NCBI GenBank assembly: GCA_947166165.1
Contig: CAMVDK010000134.1
Span: 1-8,642, forward strand
Length of the DNA stretch: 8,642 nt
Direction: 5' to 3'
From: an uncultured Porphyromonadaceae bacterium
Lineage (GTDB): Bacteria; Bacteroidota; Bacteroidia; Bacteroidales; Muribaculaceae
Position numbers and translations under genes: made by a program. This document shows, one piece after another, positions 1 through 6,688 of this stretch (position 1 is the stretch's first letter; each line of letters starts with the position of its first letter). The notes beneath the pieces were generated by a model. The model searched no databases, was not told the origin of the DNA, and saw nothing but the letters and a program-made list of their open reading frames with translations.

Positions 1-1313
1 TCTTCTGGGGCATCTCGATGAACTTCTTCACCGAAATCGCCAAGATGCGCGCCGGCCGCCTGTTGTGGGCCAAGATTGTGAAGAGTTTCGACGCCAAGAA
101 CCCCAAGTCGATGTCGCTGCGCACCCACAGCCAGACGTCGGGCTGGTCGCTCACGGCCCAAGACCCGTTCAACAACGTGGGCCGCACGTGCATCGAGGCC
201 ATGGCCGCCGCCCTGGGCCACACGCAGTCGCTGCACACCAACGCCCTCGACGAGGCCATAGCCTTGCCCACCGACTTCTCGGCCCGCATCGCGCGCAACA
301 CGCAGATCTACATCCAGCAGGAGACCTTCATCACCAAAGCCATCGACCCCTGGGCCGGCAGCTACTATGTGGAGAAGCTCACCGACGAGCTCGTGCACAA
401 GGCCTGGGCCCACATCGAGGAGATTGAGAAGCTGGGCGGCATGGCCAAGGCCATCGAGACCGGCGTGCCCAAGATGCGCATCGAGGAGGCCGCCGCTCGC
501 ACCCAGGCCCGCATCGACAGCGGCCGTCAGACGCTGGTGGGCGTGAACAAATACGCCCTCGAGAAGGAGCCTCCCATCGACATCCTGGAAATCGACAACA
601 CCGAGGTGCGCCGCGAGCAGGTGGAAGGCCTGGAGAAGCTGCGCGCAGGCCGCGACGAGGCCCGTGTGCAGGCCGACCTCAAGGCCATCACCGAGTGTGT
701 GAAGACCGGCGAGGGCAACCTGCTCGAGCTGGCCGTACAGGCTGCCAAAGACCGCGCCTCGCTGGGCGAAATCAGCGACGCCTGCGAGGAAGTCGTGGGA
801 CGTTACAAAGCTGTTGTTAAAACCATTTCTGGCGTGTATTCATCCGAAACCAAATCCGACCCCGACCTCCAGAAGGCCCGCGACCTCACCGCCAAGTTCG
901 CCGCCAAGGAAGGCCGTCAGCCACGCATCATGGTGGCCAAGATGGGCCAGGACGGTCACGACCGCGGTGCCAAGGTGGTAGCCACCGGCTACGCCGACTG
1001 CGGTTTCGACGTCGACATGGGCCCGCTGTTCCAAACTCCCGAAGAGGCCGCCCGCGAGGCCGTGGAGAACGACGTGAACGTGCTGGGCGTGTCGTCGCTG
1101 GCCGCCGGCCACAAGACGCTCGTGCCCGCCGTGATCGAGGAACTCAAGAAACTCGGCCGCGAAGACATCATCGTCATCGCCGGTGGTGTGATTCCCGTGC
1201 AGGACTACGACTTCCTCTACAAGGCTGGCGTGGCCTGCATCTTCGGCCCCGGCACCAACGTCATGAAGTCGGCCATCGAAATCATGCACATCATCATGGA
1301 CGAGGAGAACTAA
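1..1313 (+). CDS. mutB: Methylmalonyl-CoA mutase large subunit, C-terminal part (5' end outside window)
   Basis: This is the catalytic subunit of adenosylcobalamin-dependent methylmalonyl-CoA mutase, which interconverts succinyl-CoA and (R)-methylmalonyl-CoA in the cytosol, a step in succinate-to-propionate fermentation. The frame is open from base 3 and begins FWGISMNFF, an internal family sequence, so the ATG at 18 is not the start. About 436 residues are visible; full family members have roughly 700 or more. The end of the substrate-binding barrel is seen as RTHSQTSGWSLT (about 117-152) and GHTQSLHTNALDE (about 216-254). The C-terminal cobalamin-binding Rossmann domain follows, with the base-off/His-on motif DGHDRG (DxHxxG) at 951-968, then VSSLAAGH and AGGVIP. 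These motifs favour methylmalonyl-CoA mutase over isobutyryl-CoA mutase. The gene ends in TAA and is followed by two hairpins. A small subunit mutA is probably upstream but is not visible. Confidence 0.96.
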   Translation, partial: FWGISMNFFTEIAKMRAGRLLWAKIVKSFDAKNPKSMSLRTHSQTSGWSLTAQDPFNNVGRTCIEAMAAALGHTQSLHTNALDEAIALPTDFSARIARNTQIYIQQETFITKAIDPWAGSYYVEKLTDELVHKAWAHIEEIEKLGGMAKAIETGVPKMRIEEAAARTQARIDSGRQTLVGVNKYALEKEPPIDILEIDNTEVRREQVEGLEKLRAGRDEARVQADLKAITECVKTGEGNLLELAVQAAKDRASLGEISDACEEVVGRYKAVVKTISGVYSSETKSDPDLQKARDLTAKFAAKEGRQPRIMVAKMGQDGHDRGAKVVATGYADCGFDVDMGPLFQTPEEAAREAVENDVNVLGVSSLAAGHKTLVPAVIEELKKLGREDIIVIAGGVIPVQDYDFLYKAGVACIFGPGTNVMKSAIEIMHIIMDEEN

Positions 1314-1324
1314 ACCCATGCGCA

Positions 1325-1364
1325 GCCGGAGAGGGCACCACTCCCCTCCCGGCCGCTTTGTTTT
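1325..1364 (+). terminator. Probable intrinsic terminator of mutB
   Basis: The arm GCCGG-A-GAGGG (1325-1335) pairs with CCCTC-CCGGC (1344-1353): 10 base pairs with one bulged A and an 8-nt loop. It is followed by CG and a T-rich run, TTTGTTTT at 1357-1364. It lies 11 bp after the mutB stop codon, as expected for a rho-independent terminator. Function is inferred from structure and position. Confidence 0.7.
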
Positions 1365-1365
1365 C

Positions 1366-1400
1366 ATCAGCCTGCCCAAAATGTGGGGCAGGCTGATTTC
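1366..1400 (+). terminator. Second hairpin after mutB, possible back-up terminator
   Basis: A perfect 12-bp inverted repeat, ATCAGCCTGCCC (1366-1377) with GGGCAGGCTGAT (1386-1397), encloses an 8-nt loop. The downstream T-run is short (TTTC, then AGTT), so it is weaker in form than the hairpin just before it. It may stop leftover transcription or protect the mRNA 3' end. On the minus strand it is followed by GAAAAC rather than a T-run, so bidirectional termination looks unlikely. Confidence 0.5.
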
Positions 1401-1441
1401 AGTTAGCGAATAATCCCTCCGATGGCCCGACTCGTGATTTC

Positions 1442-1531
1442 AATGCGAATTTCACGAATTATGCGAATTTCACGAATTACGCGAATGGAATGAATATTAG
1501 CGAAATTAGTCAAATTAGCGAAATTCGCATT
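1442..1531. repeat. AT-rich array of 9-bp units, tandem then inverted
   Basis: The left half is a run of 9-bp units of the form NNNCGAATT. An 18-bp block, ATGCGAATTTCACGAATT, occurs twice in tandem (1443-1460 and 1461-1478), followed by degenerate units (ACGCGAATG, GAATGAAT). The right half is ATTAGCGAA (1496-1504), ATTAGTCAA (1505-1513), ATTAGCGAA (1514-1522) and ATTCGCATT (1523-1531), carrying related units in inverted orientation. The ends match perfectly as a 12-bp inverted repeat: AATGCGAATTTC (1442-1453) and GAAATTCGCATT (1520-1531). The whole array could fold into a long imperfect hairpin. It has no coding content and differs sharply in base composition from the GC-rich genes around it. 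I recall similar short AT-rich repeats between genes in other Bacteroidales, but I could not check this. Function is unknown. Confidence 0.8.
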
Positions 1532-1575
1532 AACCCCGCAGGATATATGCCCAACATCTATATCATTCAGACTAT

Positions 1576-2244
1576 ATGATCAGCATCGAAATTGATCCCC
1601 GCATCCGGGCCGCCTGCCCCGAAATGCGCATCGGGCTTGTGCGGGCCAGCGTGGTGAACAGCCCCACGAGCATCGACCTGTGGCACGAAATCGAGCAGGC
1701 CGCTGCGGCCGTCGGCGAGCGCTACCGCGAAATCCTCACCGTGAACCAGCGCCCGGCCATCGCCGCCACGCGCCGGCTCTACAAAGCGCTGGGCAAGGAT
1801 CCGGGCCGCTACCGCGTGGCCAGCGAGCAGCTGTGCCGGCGCATAGTCAAAGGGCTGGGGCTGTACCGCCTAACGACGCTCATCGATGTGGTGAACCTGG
1901 TGTCAGTCGAGAGCGGTTACCCCATCAGCGGCCTCGACGCCGACAAGATTGAGGGCGACAAACTCGTCATGGGCGTGGGGCGCGCCGGCGAAGTGTACCA
2001 CGGCATCGGGCGGGGCGCGCTCAACATCGAGGGCATGCCCGTCTATCGCGACGCCGCTGGCGGCATCGCCACCCCAACGAGCGACGAGGAGCGCACCAAG
2101 TTCACACTCGACACCGTCACAGCACAAATCAACATCAACGCCTTCGGCCCCGAAATGCCTATCAATCAAGCCGTCGAGCGCATGGCGCAACTGCTGGAGC
2201 GTTATGCCCAAGCCACCAATATTGAGACCAAAATCATCGATTAA
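1576..2244 (+). CDS. Stand-alone B3/B4 domain protein (PheRS beta editing-domain-like)
   Basis: This 222-residue protein belongs to the B3/B4 family, which resembles the editing domain of the phenylalanyl-tRNA synthetase beta subunit (COG3382-type). No substrate or catalytic activity can be assigned. Almost the whole length is the domain. The N-terminal part runs through MRIGLVRASVV. The most recognisable block is LIDVVNLVSVESGYPISGLD at about residues 101-120, which corresponds to the TDxTNYVxLExGQP-type segment of PheRS beta. GVGRAGEVYHGIGRGALNIEG follows, then TPTSDEERT. There is no signal peptide or membrane segment, so it is probably cytosolic. The ATG at 1576 lies just after the AT-rich repeat tract. 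I see no Shine-Dalgarno sequence, which is usual in Bacteroidota, and no clear promoter box. It is 24 bp upstream of a Sua5/YciO-family gene on the same strand and is probably cotranscribed with it. By analogy it may clear a mischarged tRNA or bind an amino acid, but that is inference. Confidence 0.88.
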   Translation: MISIEIDPRIRAACPEMRIGLVRASVVNSPTSIDLWHEIEQAAAAVGERYREILTVNQRPAIAATRRLYKALGKDPGRYRVASEQLCRRIVKGLGLYRLTTLIDVVNLVSVESGYPISGLDADKIEGDKLVMGVGRAGEVYHGIGRGALNIEGMPVYRDAAGGIATPTSDEERTKFTLDTVTAQININAFGPEMPINQAVERMAQLLERYAQATNIETKIID

Positions 2245-2268
2245 TCATCTGCAACCCATCCACCAGCC

Positions 2269-2871
2269 ATGACCATCCTTGAAATTATCGAGAACAACAT
2301 CAACGAGCGCAGCATCGCCCAAGTGGCCGAATGCCTCGAGAACGGCGGCCTGATCGCCTACCCCACCGACACCGTCTACGCCCTGGGTTGCGACGCCATG
2401 AACAACCAGGCCATCGAGCGCATCTGCGCGCTCAAGGAGATGAAGTCGGCCAAGACCAACCTGTCGATCATCTGCGCCGACATCAGCGAGGTGTCGCAAT
2501 ACGCCAAGTTCAACAACCAGCAGTTCCGGCTGATGAAGAGCAACCTGCCGGGGCCGTTCACGTTCATCTTCCCTGCCCTGTCGAAACTGCCCAAGGCGTT
2601 CAAAGGGCGCCGCACGGTGGGCATCCGCATCCCTAGCAACGACATCGCACTGGCCATAGTCCGCGCCCTGGGGCGCCCCATCCTCACCACCTCGGTGCAA
2701 GGCCCCGACGAGGACTACAGTTGCGAGCCCGGCCTGATTGCCGAAACCTATGCTTCGACAGTGGATATCGTGGTCGACGGCGGCCGTGGCGGACTGATTC
2801 CGAGCACGGTGGTCGACTGCACAGGCCAAGAGGCCGAAGTCACCCGCCAGGGCAAGGGCCATCTCTCCTGA
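2269..2871 (+). CDS. Sua5/YciO/YrdC-family protein, YciO-like branch
   Basis: This 200-residue single-domain protein has the YrdC fold. TsaC and Sua5 in this family make threonylcarbamoyl-AMP from threonine, bicarbonate and ATP for tRNA t6A37. Family landmarks are YPTDT (31-35), ALGCD (38-42), LPGPFTFI (93-100), VGIRIPSN (117-124), STVVD (179-183) and a C-terminal TRQGKG. The whole sequence follows E. coli YciO as I remember it (ERIC, FRLMKxNxPGxxTFI, RxPSNxIA). The KxR and SxN signature residues of true TsaC/Sua5 seem absent: the aligned positions read KTN (61-63... K-x-N) and SVQ (142-144). An automatic label of threonylcarbamoyl-AMP synthase would therefore be uncertain. No second domain is present, unlike long Sua5. 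It follows the B3/B4 gene by 24 bp and ends 7 bp from the convergent helicase gene. It is probably cytosolic and RNA- or nucleotide-binding. Family assignment is firm; the reaction is not. Confidence 0.9.
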   Translation: MTILEIIENNINERSIAQVAECLENGGLIAYPTDTVYALGCDAMNNQAIERICALKEMKSAKTNLSIICADISEVSQYAKFNNQQFRLMKSNLPGPFTFIFPALSKLPKAFKGRRTVGIRIPSNDIALAIVRALGRPILTTSVQGPDEDYSCEPGLIAETYASTVDIVVDGGRGGLIPSTVVDCTGQEAEVTRQGKGHLS

Positions 2872-2878
2872 CCCGCTT

Positions 2879-4210
2879 TCACACTCCGGCCAGGGTGATG
2901 CGCACCCTATGGCCTTTGATTTTGGCTGCTTGCAGCTGTTGCAGCGTGACGTGCACCGCAGCGCGAGGAACGGCTACGAGCGTATAGTGGTCGTGCAGGT
3001 CGATGCGCCCAATCTGCTTAGCCTCCACACCCGAATTGTTCACAATAAATCCCACCACATCGGCGCGAGAGATTTTCTCCTTTCGACCCGCCTTGATGTG
3101 GAGCGTAGCCATCGGAGCCTCGATGCCACGACGCTCCACCACCTCGGGCAGTTCCAGGCGACCGCAGGCATCCACATAGCCGGGACACTGTTCGCCCGGC
3201 GCCAGCAGCACATACACCTCGCCCGTGGCCTCGACGCGGGCCGTGCGGCCGTTGCGGTGGGTGTAGGCCTCGGCGCTGGTGGGCAGGTGGTAGTGCACAA
3301 TATGGCTCACGCCGGCGATGTCGAGCCCACGCGACGCCAGGTCGGTGGTCACGAGCACCATTGCCGAGCCGTTGTTGAACATGGCCACGGCCTTCTCGCG
3401 CTCCACCTGCTCCATCCCGCCATGATAGGCCGTGCTGGCAATGCGCGCGTGCCGCAGCGCGTCGTGCACACGAAGCACGGTGTCGCGAAAGTTCACAAAC
3501 ACGATGGCCTTGCCCTCGTGCCTGCTGAGCAGCAGCCGGCGCAGCGTGGCGAGTTTGTCCTTGCCGTCGGCCTCCACCGTCCACACCTTCATGCGGCTGG
3601 CAGGTGCGTTGTCCATGTGCTGGAGGAAATCGAGCGTCAGCGGATGGGCTGGTCGCACGAAGTCGGGCAGCACATCGAGGCGCGTGGCCGAGGTGAGCAC
3701 ACGGCGGTCGAGGCCCGGCATGAGCCGCAGCAGTTGCCGCATTTCGTCGTCAAATCCCAGTTCGAGCGTCTTGTCGAACTCGTCGAGCACGAGCCATCGC
3801 GCCGGGCCGATGTCGATGTGGCCGCGCCGCGCGTGGTCGAGCAGGCGGCCTGGTGTGGCCACCACAATGCCCGGCACCACTTGCAGCGACTGACGCTCGT
3901 CGGCCACACTGTGCCCGCCATAGCAGCAGGTGACCTTGATTCCAGCGGCCAGTGTTTGCAGCACGCCGTGGATTTGCATCACCAGTTCCCGCGACGGGGC
4001 AATCACCACGGCCTGCAGCCGCTCGCGCTGCGGCTGCATGGCCTCGAGCAGCAGCGCGGCAAAGGCCAGCGTCTTGCCGCTACCTGTGGGTGCCAGCACC
4101 ATCAAGTCGCCTCCATGCGAGCCGGCCTCGAGCACCTGCTGCTGCATGGTGTTGAGCCGGGCAATGCCCAGCCGCTCGGCAGCCAGGCGCAGAATTTCGT
4201 CACGATTCAT
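2879..4210 (-). CDS. dbpA: DEAD-box ATP-dependent RNA helicase, DbpA-like
   Basis: This 443-residue helicase has two RecA-like domains and a C-terminal DbpA-type RNA-binding domain. Motifs in order are I APTGSGKT (40-47), Ia PSRELVMQ (72-79), Ib TPGRLLD (119-125), II DEFD (143-146), III TSAT (173-176), IV VFVNF (237-241), V TTDLASRGLDI (288-298) and VI HRNGRTAR (318-325). Residues from about 378 (KEKISRADVVGFIV, then QIGRIDLHDHYTLVAV) match the RNA-binding domain that targets DbpA to hairpin 92 of 23S rRNA in E. coli, so a role in large-subunit ribosome assembly is likely. Motif II is DEFD instead of DEAD, a variant I associate with Bacteroidota homologues. A TTG at 4222 would add four residues, but the ATG at 4210 is the more ordinary start. 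The gene lies downstream of the hydrogenase operon terminator and runs tail-to-tail into the YciO-type gene. It probably has its own promoter between 4211 and 4297; no clear box is visible. Confidence 0.92.
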   Translation of the reverse strand: MNRDEILRLAAERLGIARLNTMQQQVLEAGSHGGDLMVLAPTGSGKTLAFAALLLEAMQPQRERLQAVVIAPSRELVMQIHGVLQTLAAGIKVTCCYGGHSVADERQSLQVVPGIVVATPGRLLDHARRGHIDIGPARWLVLDEFDKTLELGFDDEMRQLLRLMPGLDRRVLTSATRLDVLPDFVRPAHPLTLDFLQHMDNAPASRMKVWTVEADGKDKLATLRRLLLSRHEGKAIVFVNFRDTVLRVHDALRHARIASTAYHGGMEQVEREKAVAMFNNGSAMVLVTTDLASRGLDIAGVSHIVHYHLPTSAEAYTHRNGRTARVEATGEVYVLLAPGEQCPGYVDACGRLELPEVVERRGIEAPMATLHIKAGRKEKISRADVVGFIVNNSGVEAKQIGRIDLHDHYTLVAVPRAAVHVTLQQLQAAKIKGHRVRITLAGV

Positions 4211-4297
4211 TTGCGTTTCCAATTTCAGATTTCAGCCACAACCGGGGCTGGCAGACAACTTCTCAACCAGCCGACCATTATTCCGTTATGAATCAAA

Positions 4298-4339
4298 GCC
4301 ACCGGCCGGGCGACAGCAGGTGTCGCTGCGGCCGGTGGC
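4298..4339 (-). terminator. Strong two-part hairpin terminating the hyd operon
   Basis: An outer 11-bp perfect stem, GCCACCGGCCG (4298-4308) with CGGCCGGTGGC (4329-4339), encloses a small internal loop. Inside that is a 6-bp stem, GCGACA (4310-4315) with TGTCGC (4321-4326), closed by a 5-nt loop. Read on the minus strand it is followed by TTTGATTCAT, a short T-run. It lies 27 bp after the hydC stop and before the helicase gene, so it most likely ends the hydBAC transcript. The plus-strand side (CTTGTGGG) lacks a T-run. Confidence 0.75.
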
Positions 4340-4366
4340 CTTGTGGGTTGAGAAAGATGGTGACGG

Positions 4367-4855
4367 TCAGTCGCCCACCTCTTCAAGAATCTTCTTGATG
4401 TCCTTGGGCTGGAGCCGTCCGTAGACCTTGTCGCCGATGGTCACCACGGGAGCCAGTCCGCAAGCACCCACGCATCGCAGGCAGTCGAGCGAGAACTTGC
4501 CGTCGGGGGTGGTCTGCCCCACGTCGATGCCCAGCGTGCGCTTGATTTCCTCGAGCAGCGGCTCGCTGCCGCGCACATAGCACGCCGTGCCCAGGCACAC
4601 CGAAATGGGATGGCGGCCCTTGGGCGTCATGGTGAAGAAGGAGTAGAACGTCACCACGCCATAGACCTTCGAAGCGGGAATGCCGAGCTTGCGGGCAATG
4701 ATGCGCTGAATTTCCTCGGGCAGATAGCCATACATGCCCTGGGTCTCGTGCAAGATGGTGATGAGTTCGCCCGGCTGGTTGCCGAATTTATCGCAGATGG
4801 CCTCCACTTGCTGGACGACGTTGCAGGCCAGTTTGTTTTCTTTTGCCTTTGCCAT
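4367..4855 (-). CDS. hydC: [FeFe]-hydrogenase subunit HydC, NuoE-like [2Fe-2S] protein
   Basis: This 162-residue small subunit belongs to the NuoE/HydC family. It has an N-terminal helical region followed by a thioredoxin-like [2Fe-2S] ferredoxin fold. The four likely cluster ligands are C87 and C92 (CLGTAC) and C128 and C132 (CVGAC), the standard Cx4C and Cx3C arrangement. Family blocks ILHETQGMYGYLP (34-46) and VYGVVTFYSFF (64-74) are intact, and the length is normal. It docks on HydB and is part of the electron path around the flavin. It is the last gene of the hydB-hydA-hydC unit, 33 bp after hydA, and is followed by a strong hairpin terminator. The start is an ATG preceded by a short AT-rich stretch without a Shine-Dalgarno. 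NuoE of complex I is a close relative, but the neighbouring H-cluster subunit settles the assignment. Confidence 0.95.
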   Translation of the reverse strand: MAKAKENKLACNVVQQVEAICDKFGNQPGELITILHETQGMYGYLPEEIQRIIARKLGIPASKVYGVVTFYSFFTMTPKGRHPISVCLGTACYVRGSEPLLEEIKRTLGIDVGQTTPDGKFSLDCLRCVGACGLAPVVTIGDKVYGRLQPKDIKKILEEVGD

Positions 4856-4888
4856 AATTGCAATGTTTTATGGAGTGAAAGAGTGTAG

Positions 4889-6655
4889 TTACTTGATGGT
4901 CTTGTCGCTGTAGGTGGTGTGGAGCAGCTCGTGGGCCTTGCCATGCAGGGGCTTGCCAAGGAAGTCCTTGTACAGGCGCTGTATGTCGGGGTTGTCGTGG
5001 CTCTTGCGCAGCTGCTTGCCGGCGTCCTCGGCGTAGGCCGCACGCTGGCGCGCACGCAGCACGCTGCTGTCGCCGTGGTGATAGGGCTGTCCGGCTCCGC
5101 CTATGCAGCCGCCCGGGCAGGCCATCACCTCCACCACATGGTAGTCGAGCTGGCCGGCGCGCAGCTTGTCCATCACCATGCGGGCGTTGCTCAGCGTGTG
5201 CACCACGGCCACCTTGAGCGGGAAGCCTCCGAGGTCGATGGTGGCCTCGCGGAAGCCGTCGAGTCCGCGCACCTCGTCGAAGTCGACGCGCGGCAGCGTC
5301 TTGCCGGTGAACTCCTCGTAGACCGTGCGCAAGGCGGCCTCCATCACACCACCGGTGGTGCCGAAGATGGCTGCCGCGCCGCTCGACTCGCCCAGCGGGC
5401 GGTCGAAGTCGCTGTCGGGCAGACGGTCGAAGTTGATGTTGCTGCGGCGAATCAGGGCCGCCAGCTCGCGGGTGCTGATGCTGTAGTCCACGTCGGGGTT
5501 GCCGTCGACGGCGAACTCGGGACGGTTGCACTCAAACTTCTTGGCCAGGCAGGGCATGATCGACACCACGACGAGCTTGTCGCGCGGAATGCCCATCTTC
5601 TCGGCCCAGTAGGTCTTGGCCACGGCGCCGAACATCTGCGCGGGCGACTTGGCGCTCGACGGATGCTGGAGCAGGTCGGGATATTCGTGCTCGTAGAAGT
5701 TGACCCATGCCGGGCAGCACGAGGTCATGATGGGCAACTTCACGCTCTTGTCGCCGGCCATGAACTTCTTGAGGCGGTCGATGATTTCGGCCCCTTCTTC
5801 CATGATGGTCATGTCGGCACCGAAATCGGTGTCGAACACGTAGTCGAAGCCCATGTCCTTGAGCGCAGTGACCATTTTGCCGGTGACGCTGGCACCGGGC
5901 TTGAGGCCGAACTCTTCGCCCAGGGCGTAGCGCACGGCCGGAGCGGTCTGCGCCACGACCACCTTGTCGGGGCTGGTGATGTCGGCGATGAGTTCTTCGG
6001 CATAGTCGCGCTCGGTGAGCGCACCCACGGGGCACACGGCCACGCACTGGCCGCAGTAGGTGCAGTTGGTCTGTCCGAGCTCCTTGTCGAAAGCGGGCCC
6101 GATGGTGGTGCCGAAACCTCGTCCCACGGCACCGAGGGCGCCCACGCTCTGCACCTCGTTGCACACGCTCTCGCAGCGGCGGCAGTAGATGCACTTGCTC
6201 ATGTCGCGCGTGATGGCGGGAGTGATTTCGATTTTGCGCACGCTGCGCTCGCCGTCGTTGTAGGGAGTGACGCGGAAGTTGAGCCGTCGCACCAGGCGCT
6301 GCAGCTCGCAGTCGCTACACTTGGGGCAGGTGAGGCAGTCGTTGGGATGGTCGCTGAGGATGAGCTCGGCCACGGTCTTGCGGGCACGCAGCACGCGGGG
6401 CGAACTGGTGTGCACCACCATGCCCTGCCGGCACTGGGTGGCGCAGGCGGGCACGAGGTTGCCACGACCCTCCACCTCCACCACGCAGAGGCGGCAGCTG
6501 GCGGGGTTGCTCTTCACGCAGGTGCCCTCGAGGTCGATGTGGCACAGCGTGGGGATGTCGACGTTCACCGTCGTGGCGGCTTCGAGGATGGTCATATTGG
6601 CGGGCACCACGACCACATGGCGGTCGATGGTGAGGGTGATCATTTTCTCTTCCAT
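4889..6655 (-). CDS. hydA: [FeFe]-hydrogenase catalytic subunit HydA (group A, trimeric type)
   Basis: This 588-residue enzyme interconverts H2 with protons and electrons at the H-cluster. Domains in order are: an N-terminal [2Fe-2S] domain with likely ligands C38, C54, C57 and C71; a His-ligated [4Fe-4S] site (H103, C107, C110, C116); two [4Fe-4S] clusters in CIYCRRCESVC (155-165) and CTYCGQCVAVCP (198-209); then the H-domain. The three H-cluster signatures are complete: TSCCPAW (C313, C314), MPCLAKKFE (C369) and EVMACPGGCIGGAGQP (C513, C517). C313 is the expected proton-transfer cysteine. The protein ends in the short-subunit-type tail and has no extra C-terminal [2Fe-2S] domain such as I recall in Thermotoga HydA. 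There is no signal peptide, so it is cytosolic. The ATG at 6655 is used here; a second ATG four codons later is possible. It lies between hydB and hydC with 33-bp spacers. Maturases HydE, HydF and HydG are not in the window. Confidence 0.97.
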   Translation of the reverse strand: MEEKMITLTIDRHVVVVPANMTILEAATTVNVDIPTLCHIDLEGTCVKSNPASCRLCVVEVEGRGNLVPACATQCRQGMVVHTSSPRVLRARKTVAELILSDHPNDCLTCPKCSDCELQRLVRRLNFRVTPYNDGERSVRKIEITPAITRDMSKCIYCRRCESVCNEVQSVGALGAVGRGFGTTIGPAFDKELGQTNCTYCGQCVAVCPVGALTERDYAEELIADITSPDKVVVAQTAPAVRYALGEEFGLKPGASVTGKMVTALKDMGFDYVFDTDFGADMTIMEEGAEIIDRLKKFMAGDKSVKLPIMTSCCPAWVNFYEHEYPDLLQHPSSAKSPAQMFGAVAKTYWAEKMGIPRDKLVVVSIMPCLAKKFECNRPEFAVDGNPDVDYSISTRELAALIRRSNINFDRLPDSDFDRPLGESSGAAAIFGTTGGVMEAALRTVYEEFTGKTLPRVDFDEVRGLDGFREATIDLGGFPLKVAVVHTLSNARMVMDKLRAGQLDYHVVEVMACPGGCIGGAGQPYHHGDSSVLRARQRAAYAEDAGKQLRKSHDNPDIQRLYKDFLGKPLHGKAHELLHTTYSDKTIK

Positions 6656-6688
6656 TTCGATGTGGATGTGTGAGGAATGTTGTGTGGA

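Noticed and set aside
1442..1531. CRISPR array
   Set aside because: The units are only 9-18 bp, directly abutting without unique spacers, and partly inverted, so it is not a CRISPR.
4246..4272. A 6-bp inverted repeat (GGCTGG / CCAGCC) with a 15-nt loop in the helicase leader
   Set aside because: The stem is too short and the loop too large to support a regulatory RNA structure without comparative evidence.
2909..4291. A 460-codon open frame on the plus strand, antisense to the helicase
   Set aside because: It has low-information His/Arg/Ala-rich composition and no domain, while the minus strand carries all helicase motifs in order.
4285..4297. TTTG on the minus strand as a possible -33 box for the helicase gene
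   Set aside because: No matching -7 TAnnTTTG at the right distance; the TTTG is better explained as the T-run of the hyd terminator.
4856..4888. Equal 33-bp spacers between hydB-hydA and hydA-hydC
   Set aside because: The two spacer sequences (4856-4888 and 6656-6688) are not alike, so the equal length looks like coincidence.
4919..6673. A 584-codon open frame on the plus strand, antisense to hydA
   Set aside because: It is the shadow of a GC-rich gene. The protein is dominated by Ala, Val, His, Gly and Leu with no recognisable domain, and the opposite strand has complete hydrogenase motifs.
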